Of a DNA stretch of 64,000 nucleotides, positions 43,042 to 51,500 are shown in pieces. The notes under the pieces are model-generated. The model was given only the letters and a program-made list of their open reading frames with translations, did no database searches and had not been told where the DNA came from. Within the stretch, counting starts at the first letter, position 1. Every line of letters starts with the position of its first letter. The translations under genes and the position numbers were made by a program. Origin of the DNA: BAIKAL-G1 sp943369525 (GTDB lineage Bacteria; Cyanobacteriota; Cyanobacteriia; PCC-6307; Cyanobiaceae); assembly GCA_943369525.1 (NCBI GenBank), contig CALRNL020000009.1:70435-134434 (forward strand). The letters run 5' to 3'.

Positions 43042-43427
43042 TTGTGGTCGACACCAATGTGGTGGCCTATTTGCTGTTACCGGGACCCCAAACAGCTGCC
43101 GCAGAAGCCTTGCTGGAAGCGCAGCCCACCTGGGCGGCACCGCCGTTGTGGCGGAGTGAATGGCGCAATGTGCTGTGTGGTTACCTGCGACGCGGCAGCC
43201 TCAGCCTTGAGCAGGTGATTGCCCTGCAAGAGCAGGCCGAAACCCTGGTGATTGGCCATGAGGAGCCGGTGCAATCCGAGGCCGTGCTGTGGTTGGCAGC
43301 CAGTAGCGGTTGCAGTGCCTACGACTGTGAATTTGTTGCTGCGGCTCAACAACTCGATGCACCACTTGTCACCGCTGATCGTGCCCTGCTCAAGGCCTTC
43401 CCATCGTTAACCCGATCCCTGCCCTGA
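43038..43427 (+). CDS. VapC-type PIN-domain ribonuclease toxin
   Basis: The 129-residue protein starts MIVVDTNVVAYLLLPGPQT with the first catalytic aspartate. It has WRSEWRNVL (conserved acidic), SAYDCEFVAAAQQL and LVTADRALL with the remaining acids, a complete PIN active site. VapC toxins cleave tRNA or rRNA. It appears intact. The last codons are duplicated in a 17-bp tandem repeat that runs past the stop (43410-43443). Confidence 0.9.
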   Translation: MIVVDTNVVAYLLLPGPQTAAAEALLEAQPTWAAPPLWRSEWRNVLCGYLRRGSLSLEQVIALQEQAETLVIGHEEPVQSEAVLWLAASSGCSAYDCEFVAAAQQLDAPLVTADRALLKAFPSLTRSLP

Positions 43428-43443
43428 CCCGATCCCTGCTTTG
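43410..43443 (+). repeat. 17-bp tandem duplication at the vapC stop
   Basis: Two adjacent 17-base units, ACCCGATCCCTGCCCTG and ACCCGATCCCTGCTTTG, span the vapC stop codon. The second unit is outside the gene. This looks like slipped-strand duplication. Confidence 0.7.
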
Positions 43444-43567
43444 AATCGTCAGCGCCGCAACCCCCGCAGGGGCAGCAAGGACACTGCAATCAGCGGGCTG
43501 GCAATCAGCAGGCTGGCCAAGCCAAGCAGGGTGGTGGTCACGCCCAGATGACCCACGCTTAGCCACA

Positions 43568-43650
43568 CCGACGACTTTCGCCGCCGCCGCCTGCCGCTGC
43601 TGCGCCGCCTGGGGGTGCTGGCAACCGGAGCGCTCCAACCAAACTGATCC
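43568..43650 (+). pseudogene. Duplicated 3' end of the methyltransferase gene
   Basis: This segment matches 42628-42713, the end of the methyltransferase gene, with a few substitutions and a three-base gap. In frame it encodes DDFRRRRLPLLRRLGVLATG and a few more residues before TGA. It has no upstream coding sequence of the methyltransferase. The two copies are direct repeats on either side of the intact VapBC pair (42796-43427). Confidence 0.85.
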
Positions 43651-43686
43651 GGGCAACCCCAGACTGGGAGCATCTCACCAGAGCCG

Positions 43687-43893
43687 ATGGAACTCACTGC
43701 TGTGCTCACCCCCGCTGAGGAAGGCGGGTATGTGGCTTTTAATCCCGAGACGGGCACGACAACCGAGGGAGACTCCATCGAGGAGGCCCTCGCCAACCTG
43801 CGCGAAGCCACCTCGCTCTACCTCGAGGAGTTCCCTGCTGGTGTGAAGGTCCATCCCCTGGTGACCCTGTTCAGCGTGGCTGCCCATGCCTAA
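43687..43893 (+). CDS. HicB-family antitoxin
   Basis: The 68-residue protein starts MELTAVLTPAEEGGYVAFNP and continues ETGTTTEGDSIEEALANLRE, the partial-RNase-H-fold signature of HicB antitoxins. The C-terminal LVTLFSVAAHA is the usual HicB end. Its last codons overlap a residual hicA start. It appears intact. Confidence 0.85.
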   Translation: MELTAVLTPAEEGGYVAFNPETGTTTEGDSIEEALANLREATSLYLEEFPAGVKVHPLVTLFSVAAHA

Positions 43894-43963
43894 ACTCCCC
43901 CACCTGTCTGGCTTGCTGCGGCAGGCTCAAGTTGATGTGCGGGAGTTCCTGGATTGTCTTTGA
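43886..43963 (+). pseudogene. hicA remnant with internal deletion
   Basis: A 25-codon frame overlapping the hicB stop encodes MPKLPHLSG joined directly to LLRQAQVDVREFLDCL. The first nine residues match a HicA start (MPKLPxxSG) and the last sixteen match a HicA end (LRQAGxxxEEFLxLL). The 40-50 residues between, including the double-stranded RNA-binding fold and catalytic histidine, are missing. An in-frame or near in-frame deletion of the toxin core is the simplest reading. Confidence 0.75.
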
Positions 43964-44269
43964 GCTTTCGCTGATTCAAACCACTGCAATCAAACAGGGT
44001 GCCATAGCCGCCCAGATGCACGACGCCCAGCCAGGCAAGCGGAGAGAGGGGGTTGTCATTGACGCGTGATCACGGCCTGCAATTCAATCAAGACCTGGGA
44101 AGCGACCAGCCTTCCTCGGGCGACGCCCAGATCAACAAGGCGTTGCAGCAGCGGCGGCGGCTGGCAGTCGATGCCAAGAAGTCAAGGCCAAGAAGTCAAG
44201 GCCAAGAAGTCGATGCCAAGAAGTCCATGCCATGCTGCCGGCAGAGTCCGATTATGGAACGTCAAAACC
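43964..44269. other. Intergenic region with 14-bp tandem repeat
   Basis: About 305 bases between the hicA remnant and the next antitoxin. No gene is supported. A short stretch near 44130-44170 (QINKALQQRRRLAV in one frame) resembles antitoxin-tail wording, but there is too little to call. The tandem repeat is listed separately. Confidence 0.35.
44167..44231 (+). repeat. 14-bp tandem repeat, 4.6 copies
   Basis: Units are GTCGATGCCAAGAA, GTCAAGGCCAAGAA (twice), GTCGATGCCAAGAA again and a partial GTCCATGCC. The array ends 38 bases before the antitoxin start at 44270, so it lies in the promoter/leader region of that module. Confidence 0.85.
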
Positions 44270-44500
44270 ATGAAGGTAACCGTCGAGCTTTCAGACCATG
44301 AGATGGCTGAAATCCTGGACCTGACCGGCGAACGCAAGAAGGGTCCTGCGATTCGGCGTTTGATGGCAGAGGCTTTGCAGCAGCGGCGTCGGGCTCAAAT
44401 TGCCCAGCGCTTCCTCAGCGGCGAGTGGGGCGTGGAGCTGGAGAGCTTTGAAGCCGACCAGCAGCGAGACCGCCAACGGGAGCAGGCGTTGGCCCCGTGA
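44270..44500 (+). CDS. VapB-like ribbon-helix-helix antitoxin
   Basis: The 76-residue protein starts MKVTVELSDHEMAEILDLTG, with a beta-strand then helices (KKGPAIRRLMAEALQQRRRA) typical of RHH antitoxins that pair with PIN toxins. It overlaps the toxin gene by four bases (GTGA). The region upstream carries a 14-bp tandem repeat that could act as operator DNA. Confidence 0.83.
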   Translation: MKVTVELSDHEMAEILDLTGERKKGPAIRRLMAEALQQRRRAQIAQRFLSGEWGVELESFEADQQRDRQREQALAP

Positions 44501-44901
44501 CCCTGCTGCTCGATACAAGCCTCTGGATCGACTTCACCCGGGCCCGCAGCCCCTTGCCCCTGAAGCAATTGATCGCCCCCTTTGTGCTGGATCCGGCCTG
44601 CCACTTGGCTGAGCCCGTGCGATTCGAGTTGCTTCGTTCAGCCAGGCCGCAGGAGGCCCGCCTGCTGGAGGCCCAGTTTGCAACCTTGCCCTGCCTGGCC
44701 ACACCAGCGGATCTCTGGCAACGGGCCAGCAGCCTGGGCCAGGCCTGCCGCCAGGTCGGCCGCACGGTGCCCAGCCTGGATCTACTGGTCGCAGCCGTGG
44801 CCCTGCACCACAACGCCTTACTTGTCAGCTTTGACGCTGACTTTGAAGCCATCGCCGGCGTGAGCGACCTGCGGCTCAAGCGTTTGGACCGTCCCAGCTG
44901 A
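44497..44901 (+). CDS. VapC-type PIN-domain toxin
   Basis: The 134-residue product begins MTLLLDTSLWIDFTRARSP with the first PIN aspartate. It has EPVRFELLRSA (conserved glutamate) and VPSLDLLVAAVALHHN and LVSFDADFEAIA with the other acids, so the active site is complete. Start is GTG, coupled to the antitoxin stop. It is the third VapC in 6.5 kb and the second that looks intact. Confidence 0.88.
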   Translation: MTLLLDTSLWIDFTRARSPLPLKQLIAPFVLDPACHLAEPVRFELLRSARPQEARLLEAQFATLPCLATPADLWQRASSLGQACRQVGRTVPSLDLLVAAVALHHNALLVSFDADFEAIAGVSDLRLKRLDRPS

Positions 44902-45044
44902 CTCTCCTAGCTGAAGCGTGCAATTGGCGCCGATCCAACCAGGGCCGGGTGCGGGGCACCCTGCCGCCCCCATCCGCCCGGGCCTAACCAGCCAGACCCT
45001 CACCAGCCAGACCCTCCCGTTGAGCATCGACTACGGCCGCCTGC

Positions 45045-47591
45045 TCAGCCGCCCCCACTCCGCTCGTCCCACGCCTGCCGGTAGAGCGCTTCAAGCTCCC
45101 GGGTAAAGCCGGCGTTATCCATCAGCGGCGAGGCCCGCAGTTCGGCGCGCAGGCCGCTGCGGATCGTTGCCAGGGCTTGGGGATCGGCGGCGAGGCGTTG
45201 GGCGATGGCGATGTACGCCTCGGGGCTGCGGGCGATCCACTCGGGCCGGCCCAGGCTGGTGAGGATGCTGGCGCCGCCGCGGCTGGAGCTGCGGTCGCCG
45301 GCCAGGGTGACCAGGGGCAGCCCCATCCAGAGGGCATCGAAGCTAGTGGTGCCGCCTGCAAAGGGGGTGGTGTCGAGGGCGATGTCGATCTGGCCGTAGG
45401 TGGCCATGTAATCGGGCCCGTTTTGATAGCCGATCAGGCTAATTCGATCACTCGCAACCCCGCGCTCGGCGAAGAACTCCAGCAAGCCCAGGCGGGCCCT
45501 GGTTTCCTTGATGTGCAGCACCAGCCGCGAGCCCGGCACGCTGGCGACCAGCTGGGCCCACAGCTCGCGCAGCCCTTCGTTCACCTTCACGAAGTTATTC
45601 AGGCTGCCGAAACTGATCACGCCACTGCCGGTGCAGGGGGGTGGCACCACCGCCGGGATCGGCACCATCGGCGGCGGCACGGCAAAACTCCACCAGCAGC
45701 GCGGCAGCCGCAGGGGCTGCTCGCTGAAGGGCAGGGGCCCGCCTTCGGGCGGATCGAGCACCCGATCGGTGATGCGGTAATCCATGGCCGCCAGGCCGGT
45801 GGTGCCCACATAGGCCAGGTAGGTGATCTGCACCGGCGCCGGCTTGCGGGCGAACAGGCCCGGGCGGCAATCGCGGGAGTACATGGTGAGGTCGATCAGC
45901 AGGTCGATGCCATCGGCGCGGATCAGATCGGCCAGGGATGCATCATCGAGCGGGTGAACATCACGCCAGTGCTCCACCCGCTTGGCGATCTCGCTGGTGA
46001 AGCCATCCTTGAGATAGCGCGACGAGTAGGCGAAGATTTCAAACTGGCTGTGGTCGTGGTGCTCCAGCACTGGCAGCAGGAACCGGGCCACCGGATGCAT
46101 CCAGAAATCGGGCGACACATAGCCCAGCCGCAGCCGGCGACCGGCGAGTGCAGCAGGCTGGGCGGAAGCCCCATCAGCGGGGGCATCGGCTGGGGGAGCA
46201 CTAACAACGGCCTCGCTGCCTAGGGCGTCGAATTTGGCCTGGGCCAGGCGCCTTGCCTCGGCGGCCAGGTGGGCATCGCTGGCGCTGGGGCTGTAGTTGA
46301 GGGCGAACAGATAGTTGGGCACAAAATCGCGGTCGTCCTGGCCCAGGTCGATGCCGCGGTGGTAGCTCTGCAGGGCCAGATCCACCTTGCCCTGGTCGAA
46401 ATAGGCGTTGCCGAGGTTGGAGTGGGCAGCGGCGAACTCGGGATTGATGCGAATCGCTTCCAGCAGGGCCTGTTCGGCCAGGTCGGGAAAGCTGGCTTCG
46501 CGCTGGGCATTGGCCAGGTTGGCCAGGGCCTCGGCGTAATCGCTGCGCTGGGAAATGGCCCGTTCAAAGGTGGCAATGCTCTCGCTGTGGCGCCGCAGGT
46601 TGAGCAGGATGTTGCCGAGATTGTTGAGGGCCTCGGGAAAATCGCTCTGGAGCTCTAGGGCCCGGCGCAGGGCTGAGGCTGCCTGCTCGTACTGCCCCAG
46701 GGCATTGAGCACGTTGCCCTTGGTGAACTGCACCTGGGCGTTTTGGGGATCCAAGGCCAGGGCCCGCTCACTCCACTGCTGGGCGGCCTCGAGCTGGTGG
46801 CCATCGAGCTCGAGCTGGGCCAGGTTGGCACAGGTTTCGGCCGCCATCGAGGCGTTGGCCGGATCGCTGGGCGGGGCCTGCTCCAGGGCGGTTTTCAGGG
46901 CGGCCGCTGCCCCGGCTAGGTCCCCCTGGTTCTTGCGCGCCAGGCCCAGGTTGTTCCAGGCCTCGGCAAACTGCGGCTGCAGGGCAAGGCAGCGCTCTAG
47001 GGCCTCCAGCGACTCGGGCCAGCGCTGGAAGCGCCCCAGGGCATCCGCCAGGTGAAACCAGCTCGCCGCGTCATCGGGCGCCAGGGCCACGGCCCGTTCG
47101 GCCGCCGCTAAGGCCTGGTCGCGCCGGTTAGCACGCAGCTCCATGGCGGCGAGCTTTTGCCAGGCGGGCACGAAGTCGGCCTGGGCGACTGTGGCCTGGC
47201 CAAAGCTGGTGGCCGCCTCGCTCCAGCGGCCATAGAGCTGGTAAAGATGGCCCAGGTTGTAGAGCGCCAGGGCGTCGCCGGGCTCCCGGGCCAGGGCGCG
47301 CTGGTAGGCCGCCTCGGCCTCCTGGGGCCGCTGCAGATCCTTGAGCAGGTTGCCCAGGTTCACCCAGTAGAAGGGCTCAGCGGCCTCGCTTTGCACCGCT
47401 GTGCTCAGGTGCGGCAGCGCGGCCATCGGGTTGCCCCTCTGGTGCTCCAGCAACCCCAGGTAGTGATGGGCCGCCGCGTCGCCCGAATCACTCGCCAGGA
47501 TCGCCCCATAGGCCTGGCGCGCCTGGTCCAGCTGACCCTGCTGATGCAGGGCAATCGCTGCGGCCAGAGGGCCGCTTGGCAGGGAAGCCAT
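45045..47591 (-). CDS. TPR-repeat O-GlcNAc-transferase-like protein (GT41)
   Basis: About twelve tetratricopeptide repeats occupy residues 1-400 (for example NLGNLLKDLQRPQEAEAAYQ and ALNNLGNILLNLRRHSESI). The C-terminal half is a GT41/SPINDLY-type glycosyltransferase. It has RLRLGYVSPDFWMHPVARFL with the active-site-type histidine, SFGSLNNFVKVNEGL with the nucleotide-binding lysine, and TTPFAGGTTSFDALWMGLPL. Bacterial members glycosylate cytoplasmic proteins on Ser/Thr. It lies 3 kb upstream of, and divergent from, the giant adhesin gene; modification of that protein before secretion is a testable guess. The protein is intact, 848 residues. Confidence 0.88.
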   Translation of the reverse strand: MASLPSGPLAAAIALHQQGQLDQARQAYGAILASDSGDAAAHHYLGLLEHQRGNPMAALPHLSTAVQSEAAEPFYWVNLGNLLKDLQRPQEAEAAYQRALAREPGDALALYNLGHLYQLYGRWSEAATSFGQATVAQADFVPAWQKLAAMELRANRRDQALAAAERAVALAPDDAASWFHLADALGRFQRWPESLEALERCLALQPQFAEAWNNLGLARKNQGDLAGAAAALKTALEQAPPSDPANASMAAETCANLAQLELDGHQLEAAQQWSERALALDPQNAQVQFTKGNVLNALGQYEQAASALRRALELQSDFPEALNNLGNILLNLRRHSESIATFERAISQRSDYAEALANLANAQREASFPDLAEQALLEAIRINPEFAAAHSNLGNAYFDQGKVDLALQSYHRGIDLGQDDRDFVPNYLFALNYSPSASDAHLAAEARRLAQAKFDALGSEAVVSAPPADAPADGASAQPAALAGRRLRLGYVSPDFWMHPVARFLLPVLEHHDHSQFEIFAYSSRYLKDGFTSEIAKRVEHWRDVHPLDDASLADLIRADGIDLLIDLTMYSRDCRPGLFARKPAPVQITYLAYVGTTGLAAMDYRITDRVLDPPEGGPLPFSEQPLRLPRCWWSFAVPPPMVPIPAVVPPPCTGSGVISFGSLNNFVKVNEGLRELWAQLVASVPGSRLVLHIKETRARLGLLEFFAERGVASDRISLIGYQNGPDYMATYGQIDIALDTTPFAGGTTSFDALWMGLPLVTLAGDRSSSRGGASILTSLGRPEWIARSPEAYIAIAQRLAADPQALATIRSGLRAELRASPLMDNAGFTRELEALYRQAWDERSGGG

Positions 47592-47633
47592 CGCCGTATC
47601 CCGATCCCTTTTGATTCAAGGCCTACTGATTGT

Positions 47634-47683
47634 CTTGGTCCCAGGGTCCCAGGGGCCAGGGGCCCAGGGTTCCTGGGACCAAG
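47634..47683 (-). terminator. Inverted repeat between the methyltransferase and GT41 genes
   Basis: Arms CTTGGTCCCAGG (47634-47645) and its exact complement (47672-47683) enclose a 26-base loop, which itself holds another GGGACC/GGCCC pairing. It begins 18 bases beyond the methyltransferase stop in its direction of transcription. No T-run follows, so its role as a terminator is only moderately likely. Confidence 0.45.
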
Positions 47684-47700
47684 GGACCGGAGAGCAGCCC

Positions 47701-48333
47701 CTAGAAGCCTGCTGCCGGCTCTGGGCTGGTGAGGGGCAGATCAAACAGGGCCGCCAGTTCGGGGTCGGGATCGCCGTTGAAGGTGATCAGGTTGAGCTCC
47801 AGGTTGCCCTGCTGGCAGAACATCGGGCTAAAGCCGCTGGCTTCCACCACATTGGCCAGGGTGCGGCGGCTGAAGCCGGTGCGATGGGCGTAATAATCCT
47901 GGCCGCTTTGGGCGATCATGCCGCCGTGGCCGAATAGCACATCGAGTGGGGTGATCGGGCCCATGGGCGATTCGTAGAGCAGGCCATCGAGGTCGATGCC
48001 CTGCTGCACGCAGGCGAGCATCAGCTCCTGCAGATCGGGCACGATGATATGGGCCAGGCCGCCGGGCTTGAGCACATGGCGAAAGCCGGCGAGCACCACG
48101 GGCACTTCGTGCTGGCGCACATGCTCGAGGTTGTGGGAGCAATACACGGCATCAAATTGCTGCGGCGCCAGGCTGGTGAGCTCCCTCACGTCAAGCACGA
48201 GGTCGGCCCCAACCGTGGGATCGAGGTCGAGCAGAACCTGCTCAAAGGGGGCGTAGGGGCTAGGGAGTTGGATCCCGCGGGACTGGCCGCCCACATTCAG
48301 GACCCTTCTGGGCTGCATCGCGACGTCGACCAT
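47701..48333 (-). CDS. Class I SAM-dependent methyltransferase, small
   Basis: The 210-residue protein begins MVDVAMQPRRVLNVGGQSRG. It contains VLLDLDPTVGADLVLDVREL, FDAVYCSHNLEHVRQHEVPV and KPGGLAHIIVPDL, the motifs of type-11 methyltransferases. It lies 109 bases upstream of the GT41 gene on the same strand. Pairs of such methyltransferases with TPR/GT41 proteins occur in several cyanobacterial surface-glycosylation loci as far as I recall. The target is unknown. Confidence 0.75.
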   Translation of the reverse strand: MVDVAMQPRRVLNVGGQSRGIQLPSPYAPFEQVLLDLDPTVGADLVLDVRELTSLAPQQFDAVYCSHNLEHVRQHEVPVVLAGFRHVLKPGGLAHIIVPDLQELMLACVQQGIDLDGLLYESPMGPITPLDVLFGHGGMIAQSGQDYYAHRTGFSRRTLANVVEASGFSPMFCQQGNLELNLITFNGDPDPELAALFDLPLTSPEPAAGF

Positions 48334-48593
48334 GGGGAGCTAGGGCGCCAGGCAAATTTTTGTTTGACCCTATCAGAGAACTGGCGTTTACAAGTAAAAC
48401 GAAACCGTATTTGCATGGCAAAATGTTTCATTGCCAGGGTAGTTTTTGCCCAATCCGCGTAATTACTGCCAAGGCGAGACCCGTTGCCAGGGCTGCCAGG
48501 CGGCAGTGGTGGCTTGATTTGCCCCCCCCTTTTTACAGCGCTTATGCCGCGTTTCGTGGTAAGGTGGCTCCTAATAATTATAATGGAATTCCT
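48334..48593. other. AT-rich divergent promoter region upstream of the giant gene
   Basis: About 260 bases, clearly richer in A and T than the rest of the window (for example 48355-48470 and 48565-48592). It separates the methyltransferase gene from the giant gene. Short stretches such as TTTACA near 48388 could serve as -35 elements, but the -10 element listed separately is the only hexamer that is clear. Confidence 0.4.
48579..48584 (+). promoter_or_regulatory. Consensus -10 hexamer TATAAT just before the giant gene
   Basis: A perfect TATAAT ends nine bases before the GTG at 48594. If it is a real promoter the transcript would start within a few bases of that GTG, so the mRNA would be almost leaderless or translation would start farther downstream. 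No good -35 hexamer is seen about 17 bases upstream, so the site may be fortuitous. Confidence 0.3.
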
Positions 48594-51500
48594 GTGACCG
48601 TTAGCGCGCTCGCTGCCAGCAAGGGCACTGGGGCTGTTTGCCTCCCTGCGACCTACTCCGCTCCGGCCACGGGCTCCAAGCGGGCGGGCACGGACTGCCG
48701 CCGGCCTGGCGTCCCAGCTGGTGCCAAGGCTGGCGCCCCAGCTGGCGCTGGCATAGCCAAGCCCTTCCCCGCCCTGGTGTCTCAACCAGGATCCGCTGCG
48801 GCGCCGCCGCCAGCCGGCGACCCCTTCGACCTAGTGCTGCTCAGCGCCGAGCTCGCGAGCTCCGTGCCGCCAGAGGAGCTCGCCGGCGCGCGGGTGGTGG
48901 TGCTGGAGGCGGGCCGCGATGGGATTGGCCAGATCGGCGCTGCCCTGGCCGCCCATCCGGGCGCCTCGGTTGTTCGCGTCATCAGCCACGGCGAACCGGG
49001 GGCCCTGCTCCTGGCGGATCAACGGATCAGCAACGCCACCCTGCAGCTGCGTACGGATGCCATTGCCGGTTGGCGGCAGCACCTGGCTGCCGGCGCCGAG
49101 ATCCTGCTCTATGGCTGCTGCGTGGCGGCATCGCCTGAGGGGCGCAGCTTGGTTGATGGGCTGGCGGCACTCACGGGGGCCGCGGTGGCCGCCAGCGTCA
49201 CCCCCACCGGTGCGGCCGCCCTGGGCGGCGATTTAACGCTTGGCTATGCCACCGAGCCCATCAAAGCCCAAACGGAACGCTTTCCCCAGGCCTGGGACCA
49301 ATCGGGCCTGATCTTGGCGGCGCCGGTGTTCGCTAGCCCTGGCAGCGACGATTTCAGCACGGGTGTAACCGGATCGTTTGCTACAGGGGCCCCGGAATCG
49401 CCAACATCTTCGATCGCTGAAAACATCGCCGTGGCGACCCGCCAGGCCGGCTCGCTTGCTGCTTGGGGCGCCTCGAATACTGGCGGCTCCGGCGCCCGCG
49501 CCGGCACGGGCTACACCCAGGTGTATTCGACGCTCAATTCGTATGCGGCCCTGAAGCCCGATGGCAGCATCAGCGAGTGGGGCAACTCCACCATGGGTGG
49601 CACCAACGGGCCCACCGGCACCGGCTGGACCGAAATCACCACCTCTGGCCCGGCCTTTGCCGCCCGCAGGAGCGATGGCTCTCCCTTTTCGTGGGGTTCT
49701 ACGGCGACCGGCGGCGTCCAGGCCCTCGCTGCCACTGGCGAAGAGTTCCACAACCCCTCCGCCTTGTCTAGCAAGCCAGGTTCGGTGGCGGCCCCGCGGC
49801 AACCAGGCGATTCGCTCGACTTGGTGTTCATCAGCCCCGAGATCGTGGGCTCCGTGCCGCAGGACGAGCTCGCCGGCGCCCGGGTGGTTGTCCTCGATGC
49901 GGGAGAGGATGTGATCGGCCAGGTGGGGGCTGCCCTCCAGGCCAATCCGGGCGCAACCGTCGTCCGCCTGATCAGCCACGGCGAACCGGGTAGCCTGATG
50001 CTGGCGGGGCAACGGATTTCCCTCGACACCCTGCAGCTCCGCGCGGAGGACATCGCCGCATGGCGCCGGCACCTCGCTCCCGGGGCCGACATCCTGCTCT
50101 ACGGATGCTCGGTGGCCGCCACGGCCGAGGGCCGGTTGTTCGTCGACTCCATTTCCTCGCTCGCCGGCGTGGATGTCGCCGCAAGCACCGACCTCAGCGG
50201 ATCAGCCCCATTGGGCGGTGACCTAGTCCTGGAATACGCCACAGGCCCCATTCAGGCGTTTTCGAATCGGTTTGGTAGCGCGTGGGATGCCTCGGGCCTC
50301 ACACTGCCTGTGACTTTCAGCCATGGCGGCTCTGGAGCTACGGGAGCTCTGTCTTTCACCTCCCAATCCTCCGACCAATTCACCCTAACCAATGCAAGCC
50401 CGGGTTTCACTTTTAGCTCTCTTTCGGTCGACTTCTATGGCAACGATGCTGCGTTGGTGACTACCGGCATCGCAAATCCTCCCCTGACCACCTCATCCCC
50501 CACACTGGCTGTTTTTGATACAACGGTCAAAACTCTGACCCCCACGATTGCCGCAGGTTCAAAATTCTCCCTCGATCGCAATGCCACCTTCACCAGCATC
50601 AGCGGTGCGGGTAATGTAAACATCTCCGGCACCAAGTTCAACAGCTGGACAGCCACCCTGGCTGGTGGATCTGGAACCTCAACTTTTTCGGGCGTTTTGA
50701 CGAATGGTATCGCCGGAGTTAACTCCCCGCTGGCCCTTACAGTGAATCAAGCTGGATTCACCCAAATTTTATCCGGGACCAACGATTACGCCGGGGCCAC
50801 CCAAATCATTGCCGGCACCTTGCAGGTGAACGGGAAAAATACCAACAGCCCTGTCAAGATCAATGGCGGCACCTTGAGCGGTACCGGCACCGTCAACACT
50901 GTCGCCTTGACTTTGGGCACCTTGGCCCCTGGCGCGGCCACGGGAATCCTGAACGCTGGGAATCTGGCTTTCACGGGGGGCACCTTCAACGCTGGACTGG
51001 CCAGTACTGTCAATTACTCCCAGGCCAATGTCACCGGTACGGTCACCCTTGGCAGCAATACTATCCTCACCCTAAGCCCGACCTTCACGCCGTCGTCTGG
51101 TAACACCTTCACCATCATCAATAATGATGGCACTGACGCCATTTCCGGCACCTTCAAAGGCCTGGCCGACGGTGCTAAAGTTACTGTCAGCGGAACTGAT
51201 TACACAATCAGTTACAAAGGCGGCACCGGTAACGATGTGGTGCTTACTGCCCAGCGACCCTTCGCCATAGGCACCACCACGAGCGTTGGCACCTCCGTAT
51301 CGCCATCGGTTTATGGACAGGCAGTAACCTTCACAGCGACGGTAACCCAGGCATCTGGCTCAGGCATCCCCACGGGGACAGCCTCATTCTTTGACGGAAC
51401 CACCTTGCTCGGCAGCGGCACGCTCAGTTCTGGGGTTGCCACGTTCACCACCTCCGCCTTGGCCGGCGGCAAGCTAAATATCACCGCAAACTATTCGGGC

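Noticed and set aside
43449..43559. Hydrophobic minus-strand segment (LGVTTTLLGLASLLIASPLI...)
   Set aside because: It could be a short membrane peptide, but it has no clear start or ribosome-binding site and lies beside a duplicated gene fragment, so it is more likely chance or a remnant.
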